Shown here: positions 42,532-51,060 of the stretch, piece by piece | Layout: each line of letters opens with the position of its first letter | Position numbering within the stretch: position 1 is the first letter of the stretch | The notes under the pieces: model-generated | Database searches by the model: none | Told to the model about the DNA's origin: nothing | Seen by the model: the letters and a program-made list of their open reading frames with translations, nothing else | From: Collimonas arenae | GTDB taxonomy: Bacteria; Pseudomonadota; Gammaproteobacteria; Burkholderiales; Burkholderiaceae_D | Length of the DNA: 64,000 bases | Assembly: GCF_000786695.1 (NCBI RefSeq) | Contig: NZ_CP009962.1 | Location: 558,001 to 622,000 of the forward strand | Reading direction: 5' to 3' | Program-made: the position numbers and the translations under genes

Positions 42532-43171
42532 ACACCCAAGAGTATATCTAATGAAAACGGAGCACCCACCTTATTGCCGTTTTTGTCATAATTTTGAACG
42601 GTAAATTGGTTGCCAATTAATTTTTTGTGCTATTATTTTCACGTCGGCTCCCGGCAATCTATGAATCCATCCAAGGATATTGCTTAACACACATAAGCAA
42701 TTGCCCCTTCAAGTTAATCGATCACCATCCATTTATTTTTTTTGCAGCCTCGTAGCTGCCCTAAAACTAATTGCGCCCAGATATCTTATTTTTTGTACCT
42801 CGTGACAATCTGAAAATGTAAACAACGAGCGCATAATTTCCCAGTTGTTTACTTTTTTTCTTAAAATGTCACGGTTAACTAAAGATTTTAGCTATGGCAT
42901 CGCCAGTTGTTCACATATTTTGATATGCACAACCGTTCTAAGATCCAGTAAGCTTAATTCTGTAAACAAAACCCAGACAGGCAAAGAGCCTGTCTGGGTT
43001 TTTTGTTGTTTACTAATTTTTTAACGAGCTATATTTATCTTTTATCTGGGTGTACCAATCTATTCCTGTAAATAATTTTTGCGAGTGTCTCCTGCGTGCT
43101 CTGAACGCCGGTAGTCCAGGCGATTTATTAATCGCAAGTACGAGCGTATCTGGCAAGAACTCCCGCTAAGC
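42532..43171. other. AT-rich non-coding region
   Basis: Some 640 bases of distinctly AT-rich sequence with only short incidental frames. It has the look of acquired or decayed DNA. It contains one strong terminator (42968-43002) with no clear gene ahead of it. A short transcript ending there is possible. Confidence 0.5.
42968..43002. terminator. Strong intrinsic terminator
   Basis: ACCCAGACAGGC and GCCTGTCTGGGT are perfect 12-bp arms around AAAGA, extended by A/T pairs and followed by a T-run. Being nearly symmetrical, it can serve both strands; on the minus side it would protect DNA downstream of the aldehyde dehydrogenase gene. Confidence 0.85.
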
Positions 43172-44596
43172 TCAGTTTGCGTTGCCAAGCAAGGTCTTGG
43201 TTTCCAAGTAGGCGCTCATACCCCATTTGCCCATTTCCCGTCCGAGCCCCGAATGTTTGAAGCCGCCAAATGGTGCGCGCGGCTCGTGCGCCAGGGTGTT
43301 GATGAGCACGCGGCCGGAATCAATCTGCCGCGCTACACGTTCGCAACTGTCTCGGTTCTTGCCCAACACGAGGGCGCTCAGGCCATAGAGCGTGTCGTTG
43401 GCAATGGCGATTGCGTCAGCTTCGTCCTTGTAGGGGACGATGGTGAGCACGGGGCCGAAGATTTCCTCGCGCGCGATGCGCATCTGGTTGTTGGCACGGG
43501 TAAAGACGGTCGGCTTGACGAACCAGCCGGAGCGCAAGCCAGCAGGCCGGCCCTCGCCACCCGCCAGCAATATCGCGCCTTCTTCCTGTCCGATACGGAT
43601 GTAGTCCTGCACCCGCTCCCATTGCTTTTGGCTCACCATCGGGCCGATGTCGGTATCGGCATTGCGCGGGTCGCCGGATTGAATGTGTGAGACCGCCTCC
43701 TTCGCGATCTGCTCGAATTCGGCCAGGCGGCTGCGCGGCACGAGGATGCGCGTGCCCGCAATGCAGGCCTGGCCGCTGTTCATGAAACCGGCGTGCAGCA
43801 CCAGCGGCATGATGGCGGCAAAGTCCGCGTCATCCAGCACCACCGTGGGCGACTTGCCGCCAAGCTCCAGCGTTACGCGCTTCATCGTGGCAGCACCAGT
43901 GACCAGCAGATGCTGACCCACCGCGGACGAGCCCGTGAACGAGATCTTGGCTATGCCGGGGTTGCGTGCGATCTCCTCGCCGACGACATCGCCGCGGCCA
44001 TTGACGATGTTGAACACGCCCGGGGGCAGGCCGGCTTCGTGCAGCGCCTCGGCCACGATCTGCGTCTGCATCGCGCTCATCTCGCTGGGCTTGATGACGG
44101 CTGTGCAACCTGCCGCCAGCGCGGTGGCCAGCTTGTTGCAGATGAAGCCCGCATTGCTGTTCCAGGGTGTGATCAGGCCCGCAACGCCCACTGGCGTCTG
44201 GATCACCGTTGCCGCGCCGGCTTGTTCCTCGAACGCGAAGGACTTCAGCGCATCGATCGCCTGGACAATGACATCGGCCGGATAGGTCGCCATCCAGCGT
44301 CCGCGCACCAAAGGCGCGCCGTATTCCGCAAGGATGGCTTCCATCAGCGCATCTTCACGTGCCGCCACGGCAGCGTGCATGCGCTGCAGGGCTGCGATGC
44401 GCTCCTCGCGCGTGGTGCGTGACCAGGCCGGGAATGCTGCCTGGGCTGCCGCGATGGCGCGCTGCGCGTCCTGCGCATCGCCCAGCCGCACCTGGCCGAT
44501 GACTTCCTCTGTGCTCGGGTTGTGAAGGTCGAACCATTCCTGGCCGTGCGGTGTGACGAATTCGCCGTTGATGTAAATGTGTTCAATGCGTTGCAT
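43172..44596 (-). CDS. NAD(P)-dependent aldehyde dehydrogenase
   Basis: A 474-residue ALDH-superfamily enzyme oxidising an aldehyde to the acid. Catalytic Cys278 (GQACIAG), general base Glu244 (LELGGKSP), Asn146 (PWNSN) and the cofactor loop FTGSSAVGQ are all present. The substrate is not evident from sequence. It is divergent from a LysR gene, which is its likely regulator, with a 105-base shared promoter region. Codon use and GC fit the neighbours on its right more than the AT-rich DNA on its left. Confidence 0.9.
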   Translation of the reverse strand: MQRIEHIYINGEFVTPHGQEWFDLHNPSTEEVIGQVRLGDAQDAQRAIAAAQAAFPAWSRTTREERIAALQRMHAAVAAREDALMEAILAEYGAPLVRGRWMATYPADVIVQAIDALKSFAFEEQAGAATVIQTPVGVAGLITPWNSNAGFICNKLATALAAGCTAVIKPSEMSAMQTQIVAEALHEAGLPPGVFNIVNGRGDVVGEEIARNPGIAKISFTGSSAVGQHLLVTGAATMKRVTLELGGKSPTVVLDDADFAAIMPLVLHAGFMNSGQACIAGTRILVPRSRLAEFEQIAKEAVSHIQSGDPRNADTDIGPMVSQKQWERVQDYIRIGQEEGAILLAGGEGRPAGLRSGWFVKPTVFTRANNQMRIAREEIFGPVLTIVPYKDEADAIAIANDTLYGLSALVLGKNRDSCERVARQIDSGRVLINTLAHEPRAPFGGFKHSGLGREMGKWGMSAYLETKTLLGNAN

Positions 44597-44653
44597 GGTG
44601 GCTCCTTGGTTGAGGGGGGATGCAACGAAGTATAGGAGTGGTATATTGTTCTG

Positions 44654-44667
44654 ATAAGCCGTCTTAT
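44654..44667. promoter_or_regulatory. Candidate LysR-type operator
   Basis: ATAAG-CCGT-CTTAT, a short interrupted palindrome in the divergent region between the aldehyde dehydrogenase and LysR genes. It has the usual size of a LysR T-N11-A type site. Confidence 0.5.
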
Positions 44668-44701
44668 TGTTTATGACGTATCCGTCAATTCAGGATAATC
44701 C

Positions 44702-45604
44702 ATGCACAAAACAGGAATGACCGAGTTGGAGGTGGTGCTGGCCGTCGCACGTCGCAACAGTTTTCGTGGCGCGGCACTGGAGTTGGGCATGTCCACCACT
44801 GCAGTGAGCAGCGCCGTGGCCGGACTGGAGGCTCGCCTGAAGGTGCGTCTTTTCAATCGCTCGACACGCAGCGTGGCTCTCACTGATGCAGGGCAGCGTT
44901 ATGTGGAGCGCATTGCCCCCGCGTTGGCGGAAATCAAAAGCGCAGGCGAAGAAGCCGGCACCGGCCCTGACGTACCCAGCGGAACGCTGCGCATCAATGC
45001 GCCGCAGGGTGCGGCAACCCTGCTGCTGGAGCCGCTTTTCAACCAGTACGCGCAGCGCTATCCCGAGGTATGTATCGACATTGCGAGCGAGTCGCGCATG
45101 ATCGACGTCGTGGCCGATGGGTTCGACGCCGGTATCCGTCTGGCCGAGTCCGTGCCGCAGGACATGATCGCTGTGGCGCTTTCGCGCGACATCCGCATGC
45201 TCGTGGTGGCAACACCCGAGTACCTGAAACGCCACGGCACGCCCAGGCACCCGCGCGATCTGCTCAAGCACCAAAGCATCGGCATGCGCATGTCGCACGG
45301 CGGCACTTATCACTGGGAACTGGAGCGCAGCGGCCAGAAGCTGCAGATGGATTTGCCTGTGCGTTTTACGCTCAATGAGATGTCAGCCATCAAGAAGGCG
45401 GTGCTGCTCGGGCTGGGCATTGGCTTCATCTCCGAATGGTTCATTGAGGAAGAGCTGAAAACCGACGCCCTGGTGTCCGTGCTGGTTCCGTGGTGCCCGT
45501 CGTTTGGAGGATTGAGGCTTTACTACTCCGGTCATCGCTTCGTTCCTGCGCGGTTGCGCGCGCTCATCGGCCTGGTTCATGAGCTGCGGCTGAGTGGAGC
45601 GTAG
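44702..45604 (+). CDS. LysR-family transcriptional regulator
   Basis: A 300-residue protein with an N-terminal winged HTH (ELEVVLAVARRNSFRGAALELGMSTTAVSSAVAGLEARLKVRLFNRSTRSVALTDAGQRY) and a C-terminal effector domain (GTLRINAP, VCIDIASES, DAGIRLAESVPQDMIAVALSRD), as in the CrgA/DsdC-like branch common in Burkholderiales. It likely controls the divergent aldehyde dehydrogenase gene and itself. Confidence 0.9.
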   Translation: MHKTGMTELEVVLAVARRNSFRGAALELGMSTTAVSSAVAGLEARLKVRLFNRSTRSVALTDAGQRYVERIAPALAEIKSAGEEAGTGPDVPSGTLRINAPQGAATLLLEPLFNQYAQRYPEVCIDIASESRMIDVVADGFDAGIRLAESVPQDMIAVALSRDIRMLVVATPEYLKRHGTPRHPRDLLKHQSIGMRMSHGGTYHWELERSGQKLQMDLPVRFTLNEMSAIKKAVLLGLGIGFISEWFIEEELKTDALVSVLVPWCPSFGGLRLYYSGHRFVPARLRALIGLVHELRLSGA

Positions 45605-45689
45605 TTGCGATGGGCCAGGCAGGATGATTCGCAGGATTGCCTTCGTCTACTGAACGAAGGTAGGAAGTGTTGGGCGTGTTGGTACAATG

Positions 45690-45819
45690 CGCCGCCGGGT
45701 TATAGGAGCAATATGTTTGTTTGCATAGTTTGGTATCCAAACACTTCTGACACTCCGCGCGCGTGATTCTGTGAAAACAAAGCTCGCTAAATCATTGACT
45801 TGGCGGGCTTTGTTTTTTT
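45690..45819 (+). ncRNA. Candidate small RNA ending in an intrinsic terminator
   Basis: A TTGGGCG...GTACAAT promoter-like pair lies at about 45669-45690. It is followed by about 130 bases without a gene, including a possible stem (GTTTGGTATCCAAAC), and ending in a hairpin AAACAAAGCTCGC/GCGGGCTTTGTTT (45775-45787, 45803-45815; one G-U pair) plus a T-run. The arrangement is that of a free-standing sRNA. No family is named. Confidence 0.45.
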
Positions 45820-45889
45820 GGGGATTCTGTTGCGCTGCTTTTGTGCAGACCCATGTCATCAATGCTGATGCAGTTTGAAAATGACCATG

Positions 45890-46519
45890 TCAAAGTAATT
45901 TGCACGCCTCATCGAAATCAAGGCGAGGGCTGCGCGGGAAGAGTTTTTCAGGATCTCCGTAACCCAGGTTGCATAGGAAATTGGTTTTGATATGACTGTC
46001 GGGAAAATATTCATACTCGAAGTTCAGCGACTTCACATCCGGGAAAAATTCATGGTCGACCTTCCCCTGGTCGAATCCTGACATGGGGCCGCAATCCAGT
46101 CCAAGTGCGCGCGCCGCCAGCATGAAATACGCGCCTTGAAGGGAACTGTTGCGTCTGGCAGTCACCCCCGCGAGCTCAGGCGTGTCCGCGAACCAGGCGC
46201 GTGCATCGGCATGGGGGAACAGCTTGGGCAGCTGTTCGTAGAACTTGCCGTCATAGCCGATGATGGCTGTAACCGGCGCTGCCATGGTCTTGTCGACATT
46301 TCCCGGAGCCAGCGCCGGGCGTAGCCGCTCCTTGGATTCTGGCGTGCGCAGAAACAAAATCCGTGCCGGTGAACAATTGGCGCTGGTCGGTCCCCATTTC
46401 ATCACGTCATAAAGACGCCGCAATGTGTCGTCGCTGACCGGTTTATCCAGCCATGCATTGTGAGTCCTGGCCTTGAAGAACAGCAGGTCGAGTCCTTCCT
46501 GGTTCAATTGCTCGCTCAT
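45890..46519 (-). CDS. RutE/HadB-like nitroreductase-family oxidoreductase
   Basis: A 209-residue FMN enzyme of the nitroreductase fold. It has the N-terminal [44 protein letters not shown], a central [24 protein letters not shown] and C-terminal [25 protein letters not shown], all typical of RutE-type malonic semialdehyde reductases. No other rut genes are nearby, so the physiological substrate may differ (other aldehydes, quinones or nitro compounds). ATG 46519 with AAGGTG upstream is preferred over the in-frame ATG at 46558. Confidence 0.83.
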   Translation of the reverse strand: MSEQLNQEGLDLLFFKARTHNAWLDKPVSDDTLRRLYDVMKWGPTSANCSPARILFLRTPESKERLRPALAPGNVDKTMAAPVTAIIGYDGKFYEQLPKLFPHADARAWFADTPELAGVTARRNSSLQGAYFMLAARALGLDCGPMSGFDQGKVDHEFFPDVKSLNFEYEYFPDSHIKTNFLCNLGYGDPEKLFPRSPRLDFDEACKLL

Positions 46520-47454
46520 GATTATCACCTTGAAGTTGGTTGAGGATGCAGTGTGCATTCTTCAGCATATCCAGTACACCAGTATAGGAGGCGGGAATCA
46601 AAAGGCTATCTGAGTTCGTTTGTTTGCATGGACCATTGTCGGCGTTGCGGCAGCACGCGGTCCAGCACATGTGAAAGAGGGGGAGTTGCCGATCATGACA
46701 CATCGCTGCGGCAAATTCTGTCGGTGGCGCCGATTACCGGCAGCCATAGTGATGGCTGGTTGCGGTTCGGCGGCGAGGCCGGCGCCGAAAGTTGCCACGC
46801 GTTATTTACATGTACGAGGGAAGATATCCCAGGCTACGAAATAGGGGAGCTGGGCATGCGAAACAACGCATGCTGATTTTAAAATCCGTGGTTCCAGGCG
46901 CGGCTGGCGCGCTTGACTGCTGGAAAAATACGATAACCGCCGCGTCGGTAGTAGCGATACAAATGCACGAATGTTCTCATGTTTACACTCACGTAGTCAG
47001 AGGTAATAAATAGTCTGTCGGCTTAAGAGCAGCATCAAGTCCTGTCTGCCATCTTCATGAAATTGTGTGACAAAAAGATGACAAGGCAAAAATTTCTGAA
47101 CCCGCGCCATGGCTTGGAAAGCCTGTCTATTCGGACGATTCGCGCTGTCTTTCATAGAGGCTTAGCGAAGCATATGGCATATTCAATGTTGCATTGGCAA
47201 ACAATTGTTAAATGGCATTACAGTCAGTTTTACGCAACAAACCGAATATCGTCGAAGTCCGTTTACAACTCATGGCCGGGGGAGTTGGAACGCAAAAGGA
47301 AAAATCTGATTACGGTGAAATAGCGGGTACCGTGCTGCTTCAAATCTCGATGGCAACAGGTCATGAAGTATAGTACGTGGGCTCAGCCCCGGTTTGTAAA
47401 AACCATGTGATGCATTCCTCATGCTGGCGGCCAGAAAATTTCAATATCCGAAAA
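46520..47454. other. Intergenic region without a convincing gene
   Basis: Several short frames exist (for example 46553-46876 and 47057-47323), but none has a ribosome site, domain or typical codon use. The part around 47000-47330 is less GC-rich than its surroundings. The chromate-transporter promoter probably lies near its right end. Confidence 0.45.
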
Positions 47455-48630
47455 ATGCGTGATTCACCCCTGTCGGTATTCCTCATCTTCCTGCGGCTTG
47501 GCCTGACATCGTTTGGTGGGCCGGTCGCGCATCTCGGTTATTTCCGGACAGAGTTCGTCGTACGGCGTCAATGGCTGGCGGAGTCGGCTTATGCGGATCT
47601 GGTGGCGCTCTGTCAGTTGCTTCCTGGTCCCGCCAGCAGCCAGGTGGGCATCGCGCTGGGTTTGACCCGGGCCGGATATGCCGGCGGGTTTGCCGCATGG
47701 CTTGGATTTACGGCGCCGTCGGCGCTAGCGCTCATTATTTTTGGCATCCTCGCCAGCCATTTGGGTGCCGCTTCAGGAAGCGGCTGGCTGCATGGCTTGA
47801 AAATCGTTGCAGTTGCTGTTGTAGCACAAGCGCTATGGGGCATGGCGCGGACGCTGACGCCGGATGTTAAAAGAGCTTCCATTGCGTTGATAGCCGCATG
47901 CATTGCGACTGTCCTGCCCAATGCCTTCGGCCAGATCGGCGTCATTCTGGCTGCCGGGATCGCGGGCGCACTGTTCCTGAAGACTGCGCCGGTTGCGCTG
48001 GTGGAATTTCCCGCTTCGAACATCAGTCGGCGCGCCGGCATCTCTGCCATCCTGCTGTGCCTGGCATTGTTGGCGGCTCTGCCATTGCTGGCGGAGATTT
48101 CAGGACGTTATGACGCTGAACTTTTCAGCGTATTTTTCCGGGTTGGAGCGATGGTGTTTGGCGGCGGCCACGTCGTCCTGCCGCTGTTGCAGTCGGAGGT
48201 CGTACCCAGGGGATGGGTCTCGAATGACCTGTTCCTGGCTGGATATGGTGCAGCGCAAGCGGTCCCCGGTCCCTTGTTTACCTTCGCCGCCTATCTCGGC
48301 AGCGCTTCGTCCAAAATGCCAAACGGTTGGCTGGGTGGGATAGTCGCCGTCGTGGCGATTTTCCTTCCCTCATTTTTGCTGGTCTGCGGCGCGCTGCCAT
48401 TCCTGGAAGCGCTGCGGCAGCATCAAGGTGCCAGAAGGGCCTTGGCCGGCATTAACGCCGCCGTGGTCGGCTTGCTGCTGGCTGCGTTTTACAACCCGGT
48501 CTGGATCAGCGCCATTTTGCGTCCCACCGACTTCGCCCTTGCTGCACTGGGATTTCTCTTGCTGGTCGCCTGGAAATGGCCGCCTTGGCTGGTAGTTGTG
48601 CTGACCGCGTTTGCCGCCGCCATATTCTAA
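47455..48630 (+). CDS. chrA: Chromate transporter ChrA (CHR family)
   Basis: A 391-residue membrane protein made of two CHR domains. The first has FLRLGLTSFGGPVAHLGYFRTEFV ... LCQLLPGPASSQVGIALG, and the second FRVGAMVFGGGHVVLPLLQSEVV ... YGAAQAVPGPLFTFAAYLG. About ten hydrophobic segments are visible. It exports chromate, or transports related oxyanions. ATG 47455 is chosen because the conserved domain begins directly after it; the frame is open upstream to 47377. It stands alone with no chrB-like regulator nearby. Confidence 0.88.
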   Translation: MRDSPLSVFLIFLRLGLTSFGGPVAHLGYFRTEFVVRRQWLAESAYADLVALCQLLPGPASSQVGIALGLTRAGYAGGFAAWLGFTAPSALALIIFGILASHLGAASGSGWLHGLKIVAVAVVAQALWGMARTLTPDVKRASIALIAACIATVLPNAFGQIGVILAAGIAGALFLKTAPVALVEFPASNISRRAGISAILLCLALLAALPLLAEISGRYDAELFSVFFRVGAMVFGGGHVVLPLLQSEVVPRGWVSNDLFLAGYGAAQAVPGPLFTFAAYLGSASSKMPNGWLGGIVAVVAIFLPSFLLVCGALPFLEALRQHQGARRALAGINAAVVGLLLAAFYNPVWISAILRPTDFALAALGFLLLVAWKWPPWLVVVLTAFAAAIF

Positions 48631-48879
48631 GGCTGGCAGTGTCTGTGCTTCGGGGTTGAACTCGCCGCGGACCTATCACTTTCAACAGTATTTTTTCTGT
48701 CTGCATGCGCATAGGATGAGCATCTAATTTCTTCTTGGAAATAATTTGAGGTTGTTGCATAGCCTGAATGACCAGCCAATTCGGGGCAGCATGATTTTCT
48801 GGATTTTTTGTCGCCTGCGTCTGGAAGGCCGCAACAGCCGCAGGTATCCAAACATGCGGTCATCATAAGGGTGAATATC

Positions 48880-49155
48880 ATGACAACAGAAATTGTCGGT
48901 GGTTGGAGTTCCTTTGACTATGAATTGACCAGCGCTGTGAAAGCGGTGTTCAAGGAAGCGCTGGAAGGTTTTGTCGGCGTGAGTTACGTGCCGTCCGCCT
49001 TTGCGACGCAAGTCGTTGCCGGAACCAATTACTGCTTCCTGACCACCGGTGAAGTCAGCGTACCCAACGCTCCTCATTTTCCGGCCTTGGTCTACATCTT
49101 TAAGCCGCTCAACGGGAAAGCCCACATCAGCGAAATCACCAGAATCAAGCCTTGA
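48880..49155 (+). CDS. Stefin/cystatin-like protein (putative cysteine-protease inhibitor)
   Basis: A 91-residue protein without a signal peptide. It shows the cystatin layout in order: a Gly-Gly near the N-terminus (IVGGW), a helix, then QVVAGTNY at residues 44-51, the exact central-loop motif of cystatins and stefins. It ends LVYIFKPLNG, like the stefin segment KVFKSLPG. The absence of disulphide Cys pairs and of a leader suits the stefin (cytosolic) type. AAGGGTG precedes ATG 48880. Stefins are best known from eukaryotes. The target, host or own protease, is unknown. Confidence 0.78.
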   Translation: MTTEIVGGWSSFDYELTSAVKAVFKEALEGFVGVSYVPSAFATQVVAGTNYCFLTTGEVSVPNAPHFPALVYIFKPLNGKAHISEITRIKP

Positions 49156-49197
49156 TGCAATCCAGGTTTCAACGATAGCGCCTAGATATCAAGCAAT

Positions 49198-49227
49198 GCT
49201 CCCGGCAAGCCATGGCTTCCGGGGGCT
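49198..49227 (+). terminator. Terminator hairpin after the stefin-like gene
   Basis: A nearly symmetrical stem GCTCCCGGCAAGCC/GGCTTCCGGGGGC, with the fold centre in CATG, is followed by TTTGTTTG. It lies 43 bases after the stop. Confidence 0.65.
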
Positions 49228-49441
49228 TTGTTTGTCAAACATCTGTACTACTCTATAAATATCCCAATCCTGCCGGAAAACGCGCCCGCCGCGTCGATCG
49301 CTTAGCACGCTCCTTCAGTCTCGCTGCCAATTTCTCTGAATAGAAATACCGTCTGACCGGCGGAATTCGAGGACGGTATTCGTGGACGAAATTCACATCG
49401 ATACGCTTGCTCATCGATTTATCTAACGATGTCAATTTGCC

Positions 49442-49470
49442 TCATATATAAATCAATAATTTATAAGCAA
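49442..49470 (+). promoter_or_regulatory. AT-rich palindromic operator, copy A
   Basis: TCATATATAAATCAAT followed by ATTTATAAGCAAG: a degenerate copy of the palindrome TTCATATATAAAYCA-TGGTTTATATATGAA found four times in the window. It lies about 85 bases upstream of copy B. Confidence 0.6.
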
Positions 49471-49525
49471 GACAAAAAACACTTCCATTTCCCTGAATCT
49501 CTGCTATATTTTCAGCCAAGAGCTT

Positions 49526-49557
49526 CCATATATGATCCATTGGTTTATATATGAAAC
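49526..49557 (+). promoter_or_regulatory. AT-rich palindromic operator, copy B, before the MFS gene
   Basis: CCATATATGATCCATTGG then TTTATATATGAAAC, well matched to copy D at 54883-54914 (shared TTTATATATGAAACAAAAA). It ends 68 bases before the MFS start at 49626. Confidence 0.7.
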
Positions 49558-49625
49558 AAAAAGCCAATCTTGCCTCAGGCAAGCAGACGTTACTGAAAAA
49601 ATAAATCAATAACATTGGAGATTTC

Positions 49626-50927
49626 ATGAAGTCGAATAGCGGCCGCTGGTATGGCGTGATTACCTTGTTCATCATCGTCGCCATATCGTATGTGGACAGA
49701 ATCAACATCTCTGTGCTGATCACAGATCCTGCATTTCTGGAGCACATAGGCATCGCCAGAGGCGACCGCGCCAGCCAGGGTTTCCTGGCTACCGCCTTCA
49801 TGCTGGGCTACGGCATCTCGGCCTTCATCCTGACACCGTTTTGCGCAGCTCTGTTCGGCGTGCGCAAAAGCTTGCTGTATGGCTTGATTATGTGGGGCGT
49901 GGTGACTTTCGTGACACCGCATTTCCATGGCTACGGATTACTGGTGGCATCGCGTTTATTGCTAGGCGTGGCCGAAGGTCCCTTGTTTTCCCTGGCGTCG
50001 TCATATATCAAGGCGCATTTTGAAAACCACGAAAACGGCAAGCCGAACTCTTTCGTCAACATGGGAACGGGGCTGGGCCTGGCGCTTGGCTATCCCATCG
50101 TCGGCTACATGCTGGTTAGCTTCCAGTGGGAAATGTCGTTCTACCTGGTTGGATTGTTGAATATCGCCCTGGGTATTCCGTTGGTGCTGGCTTTTGTACG
50201 TATGCCGAAGATGGCTGCCTATGCGAATCGGCCTGCATCGCTGGGCGATGCAGTTGCCCGTGCGGGAGACATCATCAGGGGAGCGTTGAAAACCCGTCAC
50301 TTGCTCCTGATCACAATATTGACTTCCGCTGCGCTCGCCTATCTCTGGGGTAGCAGTAACTGGTTGCCGGCTTACCTGAAGGAAGCACGCGGATTCTCGA
50401 TCCGGGAAATGGGCTGGCTGGCGTCCTTGCCGCAGTACGCACTGGTACTGGCGGTGCTGTTGGGCGGCGTCATCATCGACAAGGTCGGCCGCCAGCGCGT
50501 GCCGTTCATCTTCATGGCGGCCAGCCTGGGCGTTGCCTCGTCAGTACTGCTGGCTATCAATGTGGCGAACCCATATTGGGCCGCCTACAGCCTGATTGCA
50601 GCGAACTTTTTCTGGGGTTTGCTGAGCCCCGCAATTCCCAGCACAGTCCAATATTATTCACGCCCTGAACACACCGCCAGCGCCTTCGGCGTAGTCAATG
50701 GCACTGGCAGCCTGGTGGCGGGATTCATGCCTGCACTGATGGGCGGCGTGATCAGTGCAGTGGCGACAGGTTCGGGAGCGTCGGCGAATGCAGGGTCCGG
50801 ATTCTTCGCAGGATTTGCGTTGCTGATCGGCACGCAGGTAGTGGTATTTATTTGCGGGGCGGTGTTGTGGGCGCGGTCCAGAGATGCAGTCGATGCTGTC
50901 CCGGAGAAGGTGGCATGCCAACCTTGA
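49626..50927 (+). CDS. MFS transporter, anion:cation symporter (ACS)-like, copy 1
   Basis: A 433-residue, 12-segment transporter. The N-terminus YGVITLFIIVAISYVDRINISVLI matches the WY...DR.N signature of ACS-family symporters for organic anions such as hexuronates and aromatic acids. LGVAEGPLFSLASSYIKAHFENHENGKPNSFVNMGTGLG is also typical. TTGGAG precedes the ATG. It opens the first catabolic unit, behind operators A and B. It is closely similar to the MFS at 53377-54669, so the two arose by duplication. Confidence 0.9.
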   Translation: MKSNSGRWYGVITLFIIVAISYVDRINISVLITDPAFLEHIGIARGDRASQGFLATAFMLGYGISAFILTPFCAALFGVRKSLLYGLIMWGVVTFVTPHFHGYGLLVASRLLLGVAEGPLFSLASSYIKAHFENHENGKPNSFVNMGTGLGLALGYPIVGYMLVSFQWEMSFYLVGLLNIALGIPLVLAFVRMPKMAAYANRPASLGDAVARAGDIIRGALKTRHLLLITILTSAALAYLWGSSNWLPAYLKEARGFSIREMGWLASLPQYALVLAVLLGGVIIDKVGRQRVPFIFMAASLGVASSVLLAINVANPYWAAYSLIAANFFWGLLSPAIPSTVQYYSRPEHTASAFGVVNGTGSLVAGFMPALMGGVISAVATGSGASANAGSGFFAGFALLIGTQVVVFICGAVLWARSRDAVDAVPEKVACQP

Positions 50928-51060
50928 ACCATGATTCGATGCTATCGGCATGCCGTGGCATCTCGATGCGCCGAACGGAATGACTGGAACGACATCGATG
51001 CCGTCCGCTCGCCGATCGGTGCGAATTTGAAATCGCTGCTCAGGCGAGGGAGAAAAATCC

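Noticed and set aside
47057..47323. 88-codon frame upstream of the chromate transporter gene
   Set aside because: No ribosome site or domain; composition does not resemble neighbouring genes.
49253..49435. 60-codon minus-strand frame near operator A, with a TTG start behind GAGG
   Set aside because: Very basic, no family, no conserved context; possible but not supported enough to list as a gene.
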